DNA from: Arenicola marina
Taxonomy: Eukaryota; Annelida; Polychaeta; Arenicolidae
Length of the DNA stretch: 64,000 nt
Direction of reading: 5' to 3'
NCBI GenBank assembly: GCA_964019135.1
Contig: OZ025265.1
Location: forward strand, 23,163,143-23,227,142
Each line of letters starts with the position of its first letter. The stretch's first letter is position 1. The translations under genes and the position numbers were made by a program. The notes beneath the pieces were generated by a model. That model saw nothing but the letters and a program-made list of their open reading frames with translations, was not told where the DNA came from and made no database searches. Positions 50,391 through 62,255 of the stretch are shown here, piece by piece.

Positions 50391-51244
50391 AGGGCATGGG
50401 ATGCAATATCAATCTCTTCCATCAGCCATCATTAAGAGACGACCATTATCATCCCACCCATCCTGCCTGATACAGGCTTATTCTTAAGTATACCCCCTCT
50501 AGTAGCTGTGGTAGGGAACAACTAGGAGCGAGTTGCGTGTCTTGGCGCGTTGCGTGTTTATGCGATGACCCAGAATCCCGCCGTGTGGCTATTTATAGAA
50601 ACGCTTAAGCACGCACCGGCGGGCTCTACGGTACCTGTGACCTAAAAGCCGGCACGCATCATAACGCAACAGTGGTTTAGGATATAGTTTAACTTTACAT
50701 GAGGCAGCAATGACGGAATCTCGAATCCCACATTCACACGTGGCCTGGGGTGACCACACCCAAAATATGACGAAATCAGAGAAATATCTGTAAAATCTAA
50801 CCATTTAGATAAGAGGTATCGTTGCCATGAATGCTGATATATTCTTTTTTTTGTGGTTAACTATTAGTCGGAATATCGACTAGTTCATTTGTGGATACTT
50901 CGGGACAAATACACTCCGCCCTCCTTTCTTCTCCCATCATTAGCCCTTGTGCAGCGGAAATAAAGAGATAGATTATACATCAGGGACAGAATTAAATTGT
51001 TTGATAATTATTGCTTCGCCAGGAACAAGGGGATCGTTTCACTGGGTGTTACGAGCTCGTAATCCTGTCTTTTACAGGCTGATTTAACGACTGGTGATAA
51101 GCTTATGAGCAACCGAAAGGAGGTCTGGACAAATATATTATAAGGGTGTAACAATGTGTGCGTGAATTAATTTCCAACCAATACCATTCTAATTAATGTT
51201 TGGAATATTTAAGTGATAAATCCAACGTTGCTTATTGCATTTAG

Positions 51245-51331
51245 ACCCCTCGGCAATCAAACTTTTAAACTTGACGAGCAAAGAAATCTCAGTGCAATGG
51301 AGCCCTACGACCACTGTGTGTGTCCATACTG
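51245..51331 (+). CDS. Possible isolated fibronectin-III-like exon fragment
   Basis: After TATTGCATTTAG| the phase-1 frame reads DPSAIKLLNLTSKEISVQWS followed by PTTTVCVHT, which resembles the A-B strands of a fibronectin type III domain (an NLTS-x-x-I-x-V-x-W pattern). A weak donor G|GTGACG could end it. I found no neighbouring exon with the rest of the fold, so it may belong to a gene beyond the window, be a relic, or be chance. Confidence 0.35.
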
Positions 51332-51816
51332 GTGACGTCGGGGGAAAGGGGGGAGGGGTGGGTGGTGAGGGGGGTTGGGTCGCAGGTGGTAGGGGGTCGC
51401 AGGTTGGGGGGGGGGGGTGGGCAACTTTATATATAAGTACCGTTGTTGCTCGAATACGCGCATTTGCCCTTATTTGTTGCCCCTGTCACACTGTAAAATT
51501 ACGTCGTTCTACTCAGGGATTTCGTGAAATGACTAATTTAGGGTTCTTACTGTAACATATAACTGGAATTATGTTGATAATTCCATTGGTTGAGGATGTG
51601 ACGTATCTCCCAGAACCGCCATCTTCCTAGTTCCCGGCTTTTGTTTTTATGTGACATGGGTTTATGTGACGTGACGTCAACGGGAGCGCGTGCGGTGGCC
51701 ACGTGACGTGGGTGCTCGCGTGGGTGACCTATATAATGACGTATACCGACTGACTGGCGCCGCGGTTTCCGGTGCTTGACATTTACACCAGTCGTATGTA
51801 AAGTGTCAACACTCAC

Positions 51817-51853
<37 letters not shown>

Positions 51854-53080
51854 TAGATATATGTATCTTTATAGATACAGTACCATTTGACCAATGACTG
51901 GGATGCTGTCGTGGCGACATAATCTCTACGTCCATTCCCCACGCCACAGATTATTTAGAGTTTACCACTGTGAATATTTACCACTGTCGAGATCTTTCTC
52001 AATGGGAAACCCCGTTAGCGTAAGCTCGACAAACAAAGACCCATCCCCACCCTCACCCCCCCTGTCAGCCTCTCCCCACTCCCAGTGCATAGTATCTAGA
52101 CGGCTCACCCCGGGCCCCCACACCCACACCTCTTCTCAACACCCCCGCCCACCTCGTTCGCAAACAACCCCCCAGTCGTTTTTGCTCCACCTGTTACGTC
52201 CCACTTGCTGCCAATGCTTATGCCATGACGATGTGCGCTGGCAAAAGGTCATCGGTAACCGACTTTCCATTGACTGGCGGCCCACGCTGTCACCGCCCCC
52301 CCCCCTCCCTCACTCCCTCCACCTCCTAGTAACTTGCCCGTAACCCCCTCCCCTCCCCCCGCGCCAACAGCCCCACCCCAACCGCTGATATCTATAAACC
52401 GTTCAATGAGTTCGATAGGCCGCCGTACACTGAACATATACACGCATACCAGCACACATCCCATACCAGCCGCGGAGAACATCAATAACAGATCGAACCC
52501 CGGCCAAACCTCGTGGCGTGAGTGGTGGGTGGGGGGTGGGGGGGGGGGCGGCGGCTACGTACGTAAAAGACCGGTATGTCTGTCTGTCTGTCTGTCTGCC
52601 TGCCTATATATGTATGTGCCAAAGGTCGGGCCTAGTGACCCCCCTCCACCCCCCCCCCCGCCCCTTACCCCCCTCTCCCTCCGCTATATCCCTTCCCGAC
52701 CCCCACCGTACCATTGCGCTGCCGTCTTTCAACGCCCCGCCCCTCCCCCCGCTCCCCCCCACCCCACCCCATCGTCGCCGTGGTGCCGCTCGCGCAGCTC
52801 ACCAACCCAGCCAGCCAAAGGTCACGGCTGGAGGGCGCCACCCGCGTGGCAGGGTCACGCATGCGCCGAGGAGTTTTATGGTTAAACCCACCTGCGCATG
52901 CGCGTGTGGATGCGAAACTCGCCCTTGGGGTTGAAGGTGTTCGTCAGGCAGTATCACAGTTGGTTTTTTAGTCCGTGAACTGCGGACGCAGCCCGTGAGC
53001 ACTATTACCAAGGGGCTCCCCTGTCACTTCCTTTGCCTCTGTCATTGACACACACCAACTGGGCATCCGTTTATCCATCC
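51332..53080. other. Low-complexity G/C-run region
   Basis: It holds poly-G tracts (51,340-51,420, 52,530-52,550), C-rich stretches (52,040-52,340 and 52,640-52,790), a (TA)n at 51,821-51,852 and (TGTC)n at 52,577-52,605. Proline- and glycine-rich open frames arise from this skew. No gene supported. Confidence 0.6.
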
Positions 53081-53084
53081 ATTC

Positions 53085-53085
53085 T

Positions 53086-53120
<35 letters not shown>
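53085..53120. repeat. (TA)n microsatellite
   Basis: About 36 bases of alternating AT. Confidence 0.95.
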
Positions 53121-53121
<1 letters not shown>

Positions 53122-53475
53122 TAAACATATATATCTATATTGACGTATCTCTGGACAAGTCCACATTGGAAGAGGACCCCCCGCAGCGCGGTTCCCCGTC
53201 ACTTTTCTACCATCAGCGACAGCAACAGTGATCCTCAGGTGAGCCATTGAAGGACATCACAATGTGCTCATTATTCGCACGTTGTGACTGCCCTCCATTC
53301 ATTTTGTGACATCATATCGTTGAAATGTATTATTCTGCGTCTTCAAAGCGTTTATTGTGCAGTATGAACACGTATGCCGGTGTAGCATGATAACCTGTCC
53401 GCCGTGATAAAGTGTCCGGCTGACGTGCGCGCATGCGCAACGAATGGAGTTGCTATGTAAATAGCGCATTTTTGT

Positions 53476-53558
53476 TAGGTTTAGGGTTAGGTTATGGTTA
53501 GGTTAGGGTCAGGGTTAGGGTTAAGGTTAGGATTAGTGTTCTGGTTAGGGTTAGTGAC
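53476..53558 (+). repeat. Interstitial telomere-like TTAGGG repeats
   Basis: About a dozen units of TTAGGG and variants (TTAGGT, TCAGGG, TTAAGG) occur in a row, all G-rich on the + strand. This may mark an old break repair or fusion site. Confidence 0.85.
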
Positions 53559-53683
53559 ATGAAGGAAGCGTGGCCGGACAGGTTATCACGGCCGGACAGG
53601 TTATTATGTTACACTGGTCTCAGCTCGGTCTGCACGATCGAAACGTTTCTGCCCCAGGGTTCCAGCCCGTTGCTTCAGAAGAT

Positions 53684-53829
53684 ATGCATATGGCATTGCG
53701 TCGAGTGCGAGATGGGTTTATCTCAGCACAAGTCTCCAAAATCCTGCCTGAGCCTTTAGGCGAAGGCAGGATTTCGGAGATGCGTGCTGAGATAAACCCA
53801 TCTCGCACGAGAAGCAATGCCATATGTAT
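53684..53829. repeat. Long imperfect hairpin, 66-bp arms, 14-base loop
   Basis: Arms 53,684-53,749 and 53,764-53,829 are ~88% complementary by eye (shared core GCGAGATGGGTTTATCTCAG). Nothing else within ~100 bp on either side is mirrored. It could be a short foldback element or a processed hairpin RNA precursor; the sequence alone does not decide. Confidence 0.85.
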
Positions 53830-54672
53830 TTTCTCGCTCGAGTAGAACTTCAAACGTCGCCATTAAGTCAACACGGAGATCTAACAATGACAATGATACT
53901 CACAACTGCAGTCTGCACCTAAATATTTGGTCGAAATCATAACGGTGGCGCTCAATAGCACCTGTAACTAAGTGTTGCGCACGACGTGTTTCCTTGGAGA
54001 CATGACGTCGTCAAAGTGATTACGCCTCTGCGGCGGAGATAGGTCTAACGAACATATTGTTTTAGGCAAAATGGTATCTATTTGTTAAATGAACCTTTTG
54101 TTTTCGTAAATTGTGGCTGTATTTCTATAGTTGGAGTTCATATGATTCAGGCCTATAGCTATTAAGTTCGGTTGGTTTGTTGGAACTAGTTATGTAAATA
54201 TCAGTTACGCGCATTGACACCGCGGTAACCAATGAGACTGAGTGACAAGATCTGTAACGCGACTGGCGGCAGCAAAACAACGCACGATTGGAAAACTAAA
54301 ATGGATCTTACACAGTAAGTTTCAGCTCTTAGGCCGCCAAACTTCGCCACATAAACTAATTTGTCAAACTGTAACATAATATGATAAAATCTCAATTTCT
54401 GACACGTATACCGGGATGGGTTTTTCCCGGAACTGGTGTCAACATTGGCCACTGACAACAGAGTGCGAGAAGGATATTATTAACCTATATATGTATATAT
54501 ATAATTATATATAAATTTAATGGCGTGGTTTTTAAACATCATTAGTGGCGGGTTGTGTTACCCGTGATGTGGAGACGTCTGGTGTATAGGATGGCCCTGA
54601 CATTCTCCCTGTGGTGCGCTTCGCCTCAGTGGAGACCTAATGAGTGCTACACGAATCAGTGTTAAACTGGAC
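53830..54672. other. Intergenic, no recognised feature
   Basis: I see only short AT-rich runs (54,485-54,520). Confidence 0.6.
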
Positions 54673-55679
54673 TGTTGAGCCCTCAAATGTAACAATTTCC
54701 CACTAATGTAATAACCCGCAAATGTAACAACTTTTTCCCTCTAATGTAACAAAACCCACAAATGTAGTAATTTTTTTCCCGCAAGTGTAACATCGCCTTC
54801 AAATGTAACAACAAATTTCCCTCAAATGTAATAAAACCTCAACTGCAAATGTAAAACTTTTTTTCCCTCTAATGTAGTAAACTTTGTCAACCACAATTGT
54901 AACAACCATTTTTCCCTCTAATGTAACAATTTCCAAATCCGATTTAAAAGTGCTCCGGAAACAAACACTTAACAGATGTACAGTAAAGCTTCTCTATTCT
55001 AAGCCTAGACTTACACAAAATCGATCGGCTTTGAGAAGTGGTCGGGCAGACAGATGTCACTGTAGTCATTTATATCTACGCGCATGCGCTAAAACGTGTC
55101 CGAATGGCTGGACTGCTCCAAATGATGATTTTGTTCATTGCTTGTGTTTTTCGATACTCGGTTATCGGCCGCACATGGCTCTGCATCGCACGACGAAGTG
55201 TCGCTAAAATGTGGTGGACGTTGAATGGTGGACCAGCGTTTTACGATGTTTTGAACCTGTAATTGGCCCAACATTTCCAAAAGAAGCACTTTTCTGGTAT
55301 TGTTTTTAGTTTGATGGTGTCCTCGCCAATGCTTCAAACGGCTACAAATGTCGTTAATCGTATCAACCAACTATGGCGCATGGTGGCATATCTGTGTCGA
55401 TCTCGCGTTCTGGCCCCCGCGTTCTCGCTTGCTATGGCTCCGGGCGTAGTTCTCCTAGTCCACGCCCAGAGCCGTATCCCGGCGACCGGAGCCATAGTCC
55501 AGTGCACGGAGCCATATCCGCCAATCGGAGTTATAGCCTGGACCCATAGTCCGCGCCCAGAGTCATAGCCCAGTGCTTGGAGCAATCACTCCATGGTGTA
55601 TTGTAGGAAATTTATTTGTAGTTCACGGCGCAGGCCACGACTCCTGGCACGGGCTATGGCTCCGTATGCTGAACTTGTG

Positions 55680-55960
55680 CTCTAGGCTCCGGGCACGGGC
55701 TATGGCTCTGGGCTATGGCTTTGGGCTGGGGCTCTGGGCTATGGCTATGGCTCTGGGCCATGGCTCTGGGCTATGGCTCTGGGCTATGGCTCTGGGCTAT
55801 GGCTCTGGGCTATGGCTTAATGCGCTGGATTATGACTCCGGGCGCGGGCTAAAGTTCCTGGCCATGGCTCCGAGCGCGAGCTATAGCTCCAGGCTATGGT
55901 TCCATACGCTGGGCTATGGCTTCGGGCGCGGGCTATGGCTATCTGTGGCTCGCCCTCGCC
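55680..55960. repeat. GGCTATGGCTCTG array inside the 2.6-kb element
   Basis: Roughly 13-bp units of GGCTATGGCTCTG and longer GGGCGCGGGCTATGGCT variants repeat here, preceded from 55,430 by degenerate GGAGCCATAG relatives in the reverse orientation. Confidence 0.85.
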
Positions 55961-55964
55961 TTCT

Positions 55965-56330
55965 CGCGTGCGCGCCTTTTTTGTGCCAGGCGAGAATGCG
56001 AGATAGCGAGTGGCACAAATATGCCACCATAATGGTAGCATATTTGTGTTCGCAAGAACGCAGGACGAGAACGCCAGGGCGAGATCGCGAGAACGCCAGG
56101 GCGAGAACGCGAGGGCGAGAACGCGAGAATGCGAGGGTGAGGTCAATTTCGCGTTCTCTCTATCGCCTTCTCGCCCCCCGTTCTCCTCCTCGCCATCTCG
56201 CGTTCTCCTCCTCGCGTTCTCGCGTTCTCCTCCTCGCGTTCTCCTCCTCGCGTTCTCACGTTCTTGCCCGCGTGCGCGCCCTTTTTGTGCCAGGCGAGAT
56301 AGCGAGTGGCACAAATATGCCAACCATAAC
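55965..56330. repeat. GCGTTCTC / GAGAACGC arrays between ~55-bp direct repeats
   Basis: CGAGAACGCGAGGGCGAGAA units (56,050-56,140) face CGCGTTCTCCTCCTCGCGTT units (56,150-56,270) in inverted orientation. The block is bracketed by direct repeats (TTTTTGTGCCAGGCGAGA ... GTGGCACAAATATGCC) at 55,978 and 56,284. Confidence 0.85.
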
Positions 56331-57439
56331 CAATAAAGATTTGAACCCATATGAGCAGACCTCTGCAATCTCAGACCGACAGCAGGTTACTAATTAAGCA
56401 CGAATAGTTTATGATAATCTGTTAATGTTATTAACCATCGCTTCGTAAGTCTTCCCTTGCAACCTGGTCTCCCCATCGCGAGGTTCCAAGCTGGGAGGAC
56501 GAAGATGCACAATGGCCATGTGACATATTCAATAAAGAATGGAAACATAATCCTACCGTGGATTCCTTTCTCTCTTAAACGGTGAAAGTCAATTCCCCAA
56601 AACAAACTATCCAGCAGATGTCGTAAGTTCATGTCATATGGAGGGTCCATGGATTTGAAAGTGGACCAAATGACGCGAGAATGTCACGTTCATACCACCA
56701 GCCCACGCAGGAACCTCTGACACCCAATGAAACGTTTTCTAATGTATGCAATTGTCCAAAGACGCACAATTAAGATTAAATCATCGATTAGGACACGTCA
56801 GATATCTTAACATGTCTTTCTTAAGGCAGAGTTGGGGGCTCCCTTCTCGGGTCCTTGCAACTGCAAACACCGGTCTATCAATTAACAACAATCATAATTA
56901 GAATCACAGATCAGACATTCGAAATCTTTCGAAAAGAATTTGCCGGCGCACGTGAGTAAACAAACGAATACACCTGATAATTATTTGTTTCCGGAGCACT
57001 TTTAAATCGGATTTAGAAATTGTTACATTAGAGAGAAAAATGGTTGTTGCAATTGTGGTTGACAAAGTTTACTACATTAGAGGGAAAAAAAGTTTTACAT
57101 TTGCGGTTGAGGTTTTATTACATTTGAGGGAAATTTGTTGTTACATTTGAAGGCGATGTTACATTTGCGGGAAAAAAGTTACTACATTTGTGGGTTTTGT
57201 TACATTAGAGGGAAAAAAGTTGTTACATTTGCAGGTTATTACATTAGTGGGAAATTGTTACATTTGAGGGCTCAACATGGACTAATCGGCATCTTGATAT
57301 TCATGCTATAGCGACATAGCAACAATGGTCTTATGATATCACACGTTGTATTTTAAGCATATTCAGGGTGGGCGAGGGGAGGGGGGGGCGGTACCCCTTC
57401 AGAATCGCGAATCACCAAGTATTAGGGCGAGCCATATCA

Positions 57440-57665
57440 GAATCTCCAAGATGAGGACATTTTTTAAAGCTAGTCACGAAAAGAAAACACCTTCATATCA
57501 CGAATATGGAGGAATTCACAGAATGCTATAACGGATCGCGGTAAATAGGGAAAGGTTCTTCGCGTTGAACCAGGAATTGTACGGATAACGATCCCCAAAA
57601 ATGGGCAACTGCTGATCGCGAATCTCCAAGAATTCCTGGATACCCATCGCGGAGATCGGAAATCT
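57440..57665 (-). repeat. Dispersed repeat next to a SINE, copy B
   Basis: Antisense partner of 41,680-41,895 (CGCGAATCTCCAAGAATTCC, CCAGGAATTGTACGGATAAC). Confidence 0.65.
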
Positions 57666-57671
57666 CTTTGA

Positions 57672-57795
57672 TAGTTGTAGGTTGTATATTCAGAATGCTT
57701 TAGCAAATTGTGGTCATATCTTGTCAATAAGATAAGGGAGGAAAGAGTTGAGCCATGTCCCCGGGGTATAACCCCTACTCCTTGCTAAGAGGAGG
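57672..57795 (-). mobile_element. Main-family SINE, antisense 3' half
   Basis: It reads AGTTGTAGGTTGTATATTCA through GAGCCATGTCCCCGGGGT to a diverged ACTCCTTGCTAAGAGG, the reverse complement of the SINE 3' half. With the copy-B repeat it repeats the order seen at 41,407-41,895. Confidence 0.75.
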
Positions 57796-58685
57796 ACAGT
57801 CGCTGTTTGTTTCCATGCAGGGATCGATAGAATATATGCTCTCTTCTCGGTATGTTTGCAACGAATTGTTCGCGTGCATGAAGGCTAAGGTGGACCCATA
57901 AACCCCCCCGGGCTAATGACATCCCGGGGATAATATTCCATACATATTAATATATATATCCATATATATTTCATTTAAGTCCTCGATATAGATGTTAGAA
58001 ATGCGGGTGTTTGGCCCATTATGAGGAATAGTAGGGTGGCGATCAAAACCTTGCATTTCGGCGCCGAATTCCGTAGAAACTATATGTAACAATGTAGTGC
58101 TGACATCAAAACCACCACTAACGTTTTGAATAGCTACACAACACATTTCTATGTCCCTTTCGAAAACTCCCGACGTAAAATGTCTTAACTACTACTTAAA
58201 ATATGTACCTTTTTGCAATCTGCAAACTTTATTCGTAATTCCGATGTTTTTGTCTGAAGTCGGTCGCCGAGGAAATATGCATTAACATGTGAAAAATAAG
58301 CACGTGTCAGAGTTCAGTGTGCGTACACGTCGTGCTCGTTTTATACGTCGAAAAGTTTCGTCCCGTTAAAGACCTTCCCCTTGGTGGGGGTTTTGCCTTC
58401 AGAGCAAGAAACAGTGTTGTTATCTGGTGAGGGGATGCAGAAGTCACCAATGATATGATAAGAAGCTACGTTCCATCATTGTGAATGTGGTGACAGATCT
58501 TCTCGATCATATTCAGTTTCCATCTATTCATCCATTTACCCCGAAACAAAATGCAAGGACAACCAGATACTGATTTTGAGAAATCGCCTGGCATTCAATT
58601 TTACATTGGCCCAAGATAGAAGCCTGCGACTAATGATCATATATTGTGGTTGCAATTCACTGGTCATTTGAGTAACCTGTCTAAT
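57796..58685. other. Intergenic, no recognised feature
   Basis: Short TA-rich runs near 57,945-57,970. Nothing else supported. Confidence 0.6.
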
Positions 58686-58689
58686 GTAA

Positions 58690-58872
58690 CTTGCCGCCCA
58701 GCTAACCTTTTGCTGGCGGCAAGCTCGCCTTAATGCACATCCTTGGGAATGCGTTCATTTTGCATGCGATGAACGTTCCCAAGCCAACGAAGACGTCTTT
58801 GCTTTACAAGAGCAAGAATGCTTGGTAGGCTGGCCCTGGCTAACACTTCAGCATGCGTTACCTGGTCTTGCC
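58690..58872 (-). mobile_element. LINE (non-LTR retrotransposon) fragment, 3' end of the reverse-transcriptase ORF
   Basis: On the - strand the frame reads WQDQVTHAEVLARASLPSI, then VKQRRLRWLGNVHRMQNERI, then PKDVH, an in-frame TAA and GELAASKR. The RRLRWLGHV-x-RM-x-x-x-RIPK signature is characteristic of the C-terminal region of many invertebrate LINE polyproteins. The stop and short length mark it as dead. Confidence 0.8.
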
Positions 58873-58879
58873 AAGATAA

Positions 58880-59465
58880 GCCTACTCTAAAAATTGGTGA
58901 CATAAATATATGAAATTATGTGCCATAATTTCTTTTGTTGTGCAGCAACGACAGGAGGGATTACCAGGGGGTCGTGGGGAGCCCCGCCAAAGTGCACATA
59001 CCCCCATCGTGAACCCCGGGCATCCCGTTCCCCCAATGGGAGCCCCAGGCGCGGGGTCACGTGGGCTATGAGTCACGAGGCGTCACATGACCCACGCGCA
59101 CTTGTTTTCCATCCGCCATTTTTTCACTCTCCGCTGGAAAGTCGAAAGTCCCACCTCCACCCACTTCACCACCTGGCGCTCCTTATCCGGAGGGCACCCA
59201 TTCATACACCCCACTCCACATACGCATCATACAGACATGGCTCCATCATACTCACCACCTCCATTCACTACTCGGAAGGTCAACCTTGGTTGCCTGCCCA
59301 GGTCACCCTCATCGTCACACAACAGGTCACCCCATGCCGGGGTTAGCCCGGCATGGTAAACTGGGGGAAAGGTCAGCTTTGGTTGCCTTCCCAATCATTA
59401 GGAAGGAACTGTGGGAAGGTCAGCTTTGGTTGCCTTCCCAAAACATTGCTTTTTTACATGTTATC
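58880..59465. other. Intergenic with short direct repeats
   Basis: GGTCAGCTTTGGTTGCCTTC occurs twice and GGTCAACCTTGGTTGCCTGC once (59,278-59,450), with GCCGGGGTTAGCCCGGC palindromes. It may be part of the element that follows. Confidence 0.5.
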
Positions 59466-59469
59466 GTTG

Positions 59470-59725
59470 TGTAGCGCGCCAGGCCGGGACTAGCCCGGCA
59501 GGTAGGTTGTAAATACGTTTGTAAACACGTTTGTAAACATGGTGCCGCCTTGCGGCGGAATTCGAGAAAAAGTTTCTGTAAATAAAATGTTTTAACCCAG
59601 CCATTGTCTTCTGTCGTTGCTAGCGGAACAAAAAATATATAACTGAGCTTGTAAGAAAATCTGATATGCAGCTCCTGCGATACACGTAAGTTGCGTGTTG
59701 TAAACGGTGGTGACCGCAGCACATA
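59470..59725. mobile_element. Possible LTR remnant (fossil)
   Basis: A TGTAGCGCGCC start, an AATAAA-bearing middle and a TGGTGACCGCAGC stretch like the primer-site side of a Gypsy-type element suggest part of an LTR and its flank. No second LTR or coding part was seen nearby, so it would be an old, incomplete copy. The family assignment is tentative. Confidence 0.3.
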
Positions 59726-60175
59726 TGACGAAGGCGTGCAGGGATTCACTTAAAGCTATTTAAACATGTTTCCCGCGAAACAAAATCAGCATGGGATACT
59801 GAAATAAAAGGTCGTCATCCAAAGTAGCCACAACTGTAACATTTGCTTAAGATTTTCGAGTGAAACCTGCCAAAAAAGATATTTTTTGCCTGACAGCTTA
59901 ACGTAAATTTTGAAAGCTACGGGCCCTACGTCACAGATTTGTGTGCACTTCACCGGTTTCTTTACACCATTTTAGGTATGTTGGGCAGGCTACAGGCAAT
60001 GACTTGCAGTGATAATCAAGTAATAACAATTGATAATTATCCGTCTTGTCAGACCATAATATGTAACAAATTTAGATCCGGACAAGTTTTTGGCAGGCAA
60101 TAGCTGTTTGAATGGCTTTAAATCACTTAAAACCTCCATCTCTCGTGATGCCATGAGCTTATGACATGCAAATTA
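59726..60175. other. Intergenic, no recognised feature
   Basis: I see nothing in this stretch. Confidence 0.6.
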
Positions 60176-60177
60176 GG

Positions 60178-60352
60178 CCCCGTTTAAGCCACGTTTATGC
60201 CACGTTTAGGTCACGTTTAGGCCACGCTTAGGCCATATTTAGGCCACGTTTAGGCCACGTTTATGCCACGTTTAGGAAACGATGAAGCAACGTTTAAGCC
60301 GCGCTTAGGCACGTTTAAGCCACGTTTTGGTCACGTTTAGGCTACGTTTAAT
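60178..60352 (+). repeat. ~12-bp GCCACGTTTAG tandem repeat
   Basis: About fifteen imperfect units of GCCACGTTTAGG / GCCACGTTTATG. Confidence 0.9.
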
Positions 60353-62250
60353 CTGAAAAACTGACGACCGAGGATCGAGATTGACGGGGGAGATCGACTT
60401 AGTGTAGGAGAAGGAGAAGGACGAAGGAGAGAGGGAGGTCCTGACGCAAGCATCATCTATCGTCAGGGTGGAGCACTGACGAGACCGACCGGGGGGTGCC
60501 AAGATTGAGAAAGCCATCTCTTTCTCTCTGGCTTCTTCGCGTATTAAATATGGGTTACTCATTTAGTGCCATATCATGTCATATCATGAAAAAGGGCAGT
60601 TTTTTTTTATCTTTTAGAAGCATGCATGTGGAAAGTAAACTGGGCTAAACGTAGGGTGTCAGTTGCTCTGGTTGAATAAGCACACTACCCTCAAACGGTA
60701 AGACGATTAATGAAGGAGCCGCAACTAAGCCATTTTATAAATGGCAATATTATCTTCGAAAGACTGAAACCCGAAAGTGAAGCTGCATTTATCTGACACC
60801 ACCTTAACTCATGTCGCCGATTTGTTAAATGACTAAATTTAATCAAAATTGCATCTAATGTGTGTAATGCAGATTAAGTAGAGTATAGTTTCCAGCTTGC
60901 CTGGGTAATATAACTGTTTTTCTGTACACTTTATGTTCATCAAGTCTAAACTAGGCCACGAATTCTCCTGATTTTCCTTTCGATTATTTTTCAACACAGT
61001 TCAGCGGGGCAGCAGTTGATACGCTTTATATCGGAGCTCATATACATATAAAGTGTACGTTTTTGATTGCATTTATTCATTTGCGTATTTCATCGTTTGT
61101 TTTCAGTTTTTAATCTAAATGTATCAAAAAAAGAAATAATTCATCAAGTAATTTCCATATTTACCTGCTTTGATTCTGCGTGGAAGCAAACATATTACCA
61201 GTTGAAACTTTAGCATTTGCAAATGTTGACCAAATGTGCTCCACCATACCCATAAGCTTAACTGCGCATACCTACATTTAGGGACCCCCCTCCCACGTCA
61301 CGAATTATTTTTTGTTGACCTTCGACGTCCGTGGACCTCCCCTGTTGACAGAGAACATAAAGCGTCCCTTACGTAACGCGCAGCATTTACAGGATCGATC
61401 ACGTGATCGATGAGCGTCTATACCGGCGTCTGCCTCGGTCCCGCAAACCACGTGACCTTTACGCAGAGCGGGTTACCACGTGGGTCAGTTCTTACTTCAC
61501 CCCTCTGCTACAGCGTCATCCTAGGCTGGCCCCAGCATCATGTATGTACCTCCGGGGATGGGGAGAGGGGGGGGGGGGCACTATTATACAAATCTGGTGG
61601 GGAGAGGCGGGGGGGGGGGTGTCCTGCGGGTGATTTGATGCCTGAGAGAGCGGACATTTGTGATGAAAAAGATATCAACTATAGAGCGGATATTTTAAAA
61701 CTTGCGACCGGCGAGGAGTGGATTGGGGGGGGGGGGGGGTGTAATGACATGTGTGATCATATAGCGGGTTGCGGCGAAAATAGCCCTTTCGAGCGGAAAA
61801 TAGCCTTTCCGATTTTGGCGGTAAAACCCCGACAGAGCGGAGTTTGACGGTTAAACAGGGGGGGGGGGGGGCTTTACCGCGGGAGCCTCAAAACCCTGCA
61901 ATGTATTAAGCACCCCCCCCCCCCCCCCTGGATGTATTTCACTACTCTGGTTGTGGAGATTAATATCCTTTCTCGTGTGTCGGCGCTTTGCTCGTCCGTG
62001 TGGGGTGGGGATAGGGTATGTGGGCGGGGGACCTTGGTAGGGGGAGGGGGCTACAGAGGCAAAAACATGGCTATTATTATACTGGTGACTTTTAGCGGTC
62101 AGGTTGTCAGTCTGGCCTCCCCCCCCCCCACCCGCACCCCGCTTACACGCCCACTAGGAGATCTGTAAAGGGATTATAGACAGCAAAAGACATAGTTTAA
62201 TTGGCCGGTTAAGACCAAGGCTTCCATCAGCCCAATGTCAATGTCCCGCA
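60353..62250. other. Intergenic with poly-G/poly-C runs
   Basis: Long G runs at 61,567, 61,610, 61,727 and 61,858 and C runs at 61,913 and 62,120. GAGCGGAAAATAGCC-like phrases recur at 61,640-61,860. Open frames are short and low-complexity. No gene supported. Confidence 0.5.
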
Positions 62251-62255
62251 ACCTT

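Larger units (their letters stand above)
54673..57277. mobile_element. DNA transposon-like element with ~293-bp terminal inverted repeats
   Basis: Left repeat 54,673-54,965 and right repeat 56,985-57,277 are nearly identical in reverse complement (only about ten differences seen). Ends read TGTTGAGCCC...GGGCTCAACA and a TGGAC duplication flanks them (54,668-54,672; 57,278-57,282). Each inverted repeat is built from ~25-bp sub-repeats (CTCAAATGTAACAA, CCTCTAATGTAAC). The interior holds two simple arrays and no transposase that I recognise, so it is probably non-autonomous. TG...CA ends with a short target duplication recall Ginger-type elements, but that is a guess. The high arm identity suggests recent origin. 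Confidence 0.9.

Noticed and set aside
52018-52970. Proline-rich and glycine-rich open frames
   Set aside because: They come from C- and G-run low-complexity DNA with no domain or splice support.
55573-56397. 274-codon open frame inside the 2.6-kb element
   Set aside because: It translates simple GGCTATGGCTCTG and GCGTTCTC arrays; no transposase motif was seen.
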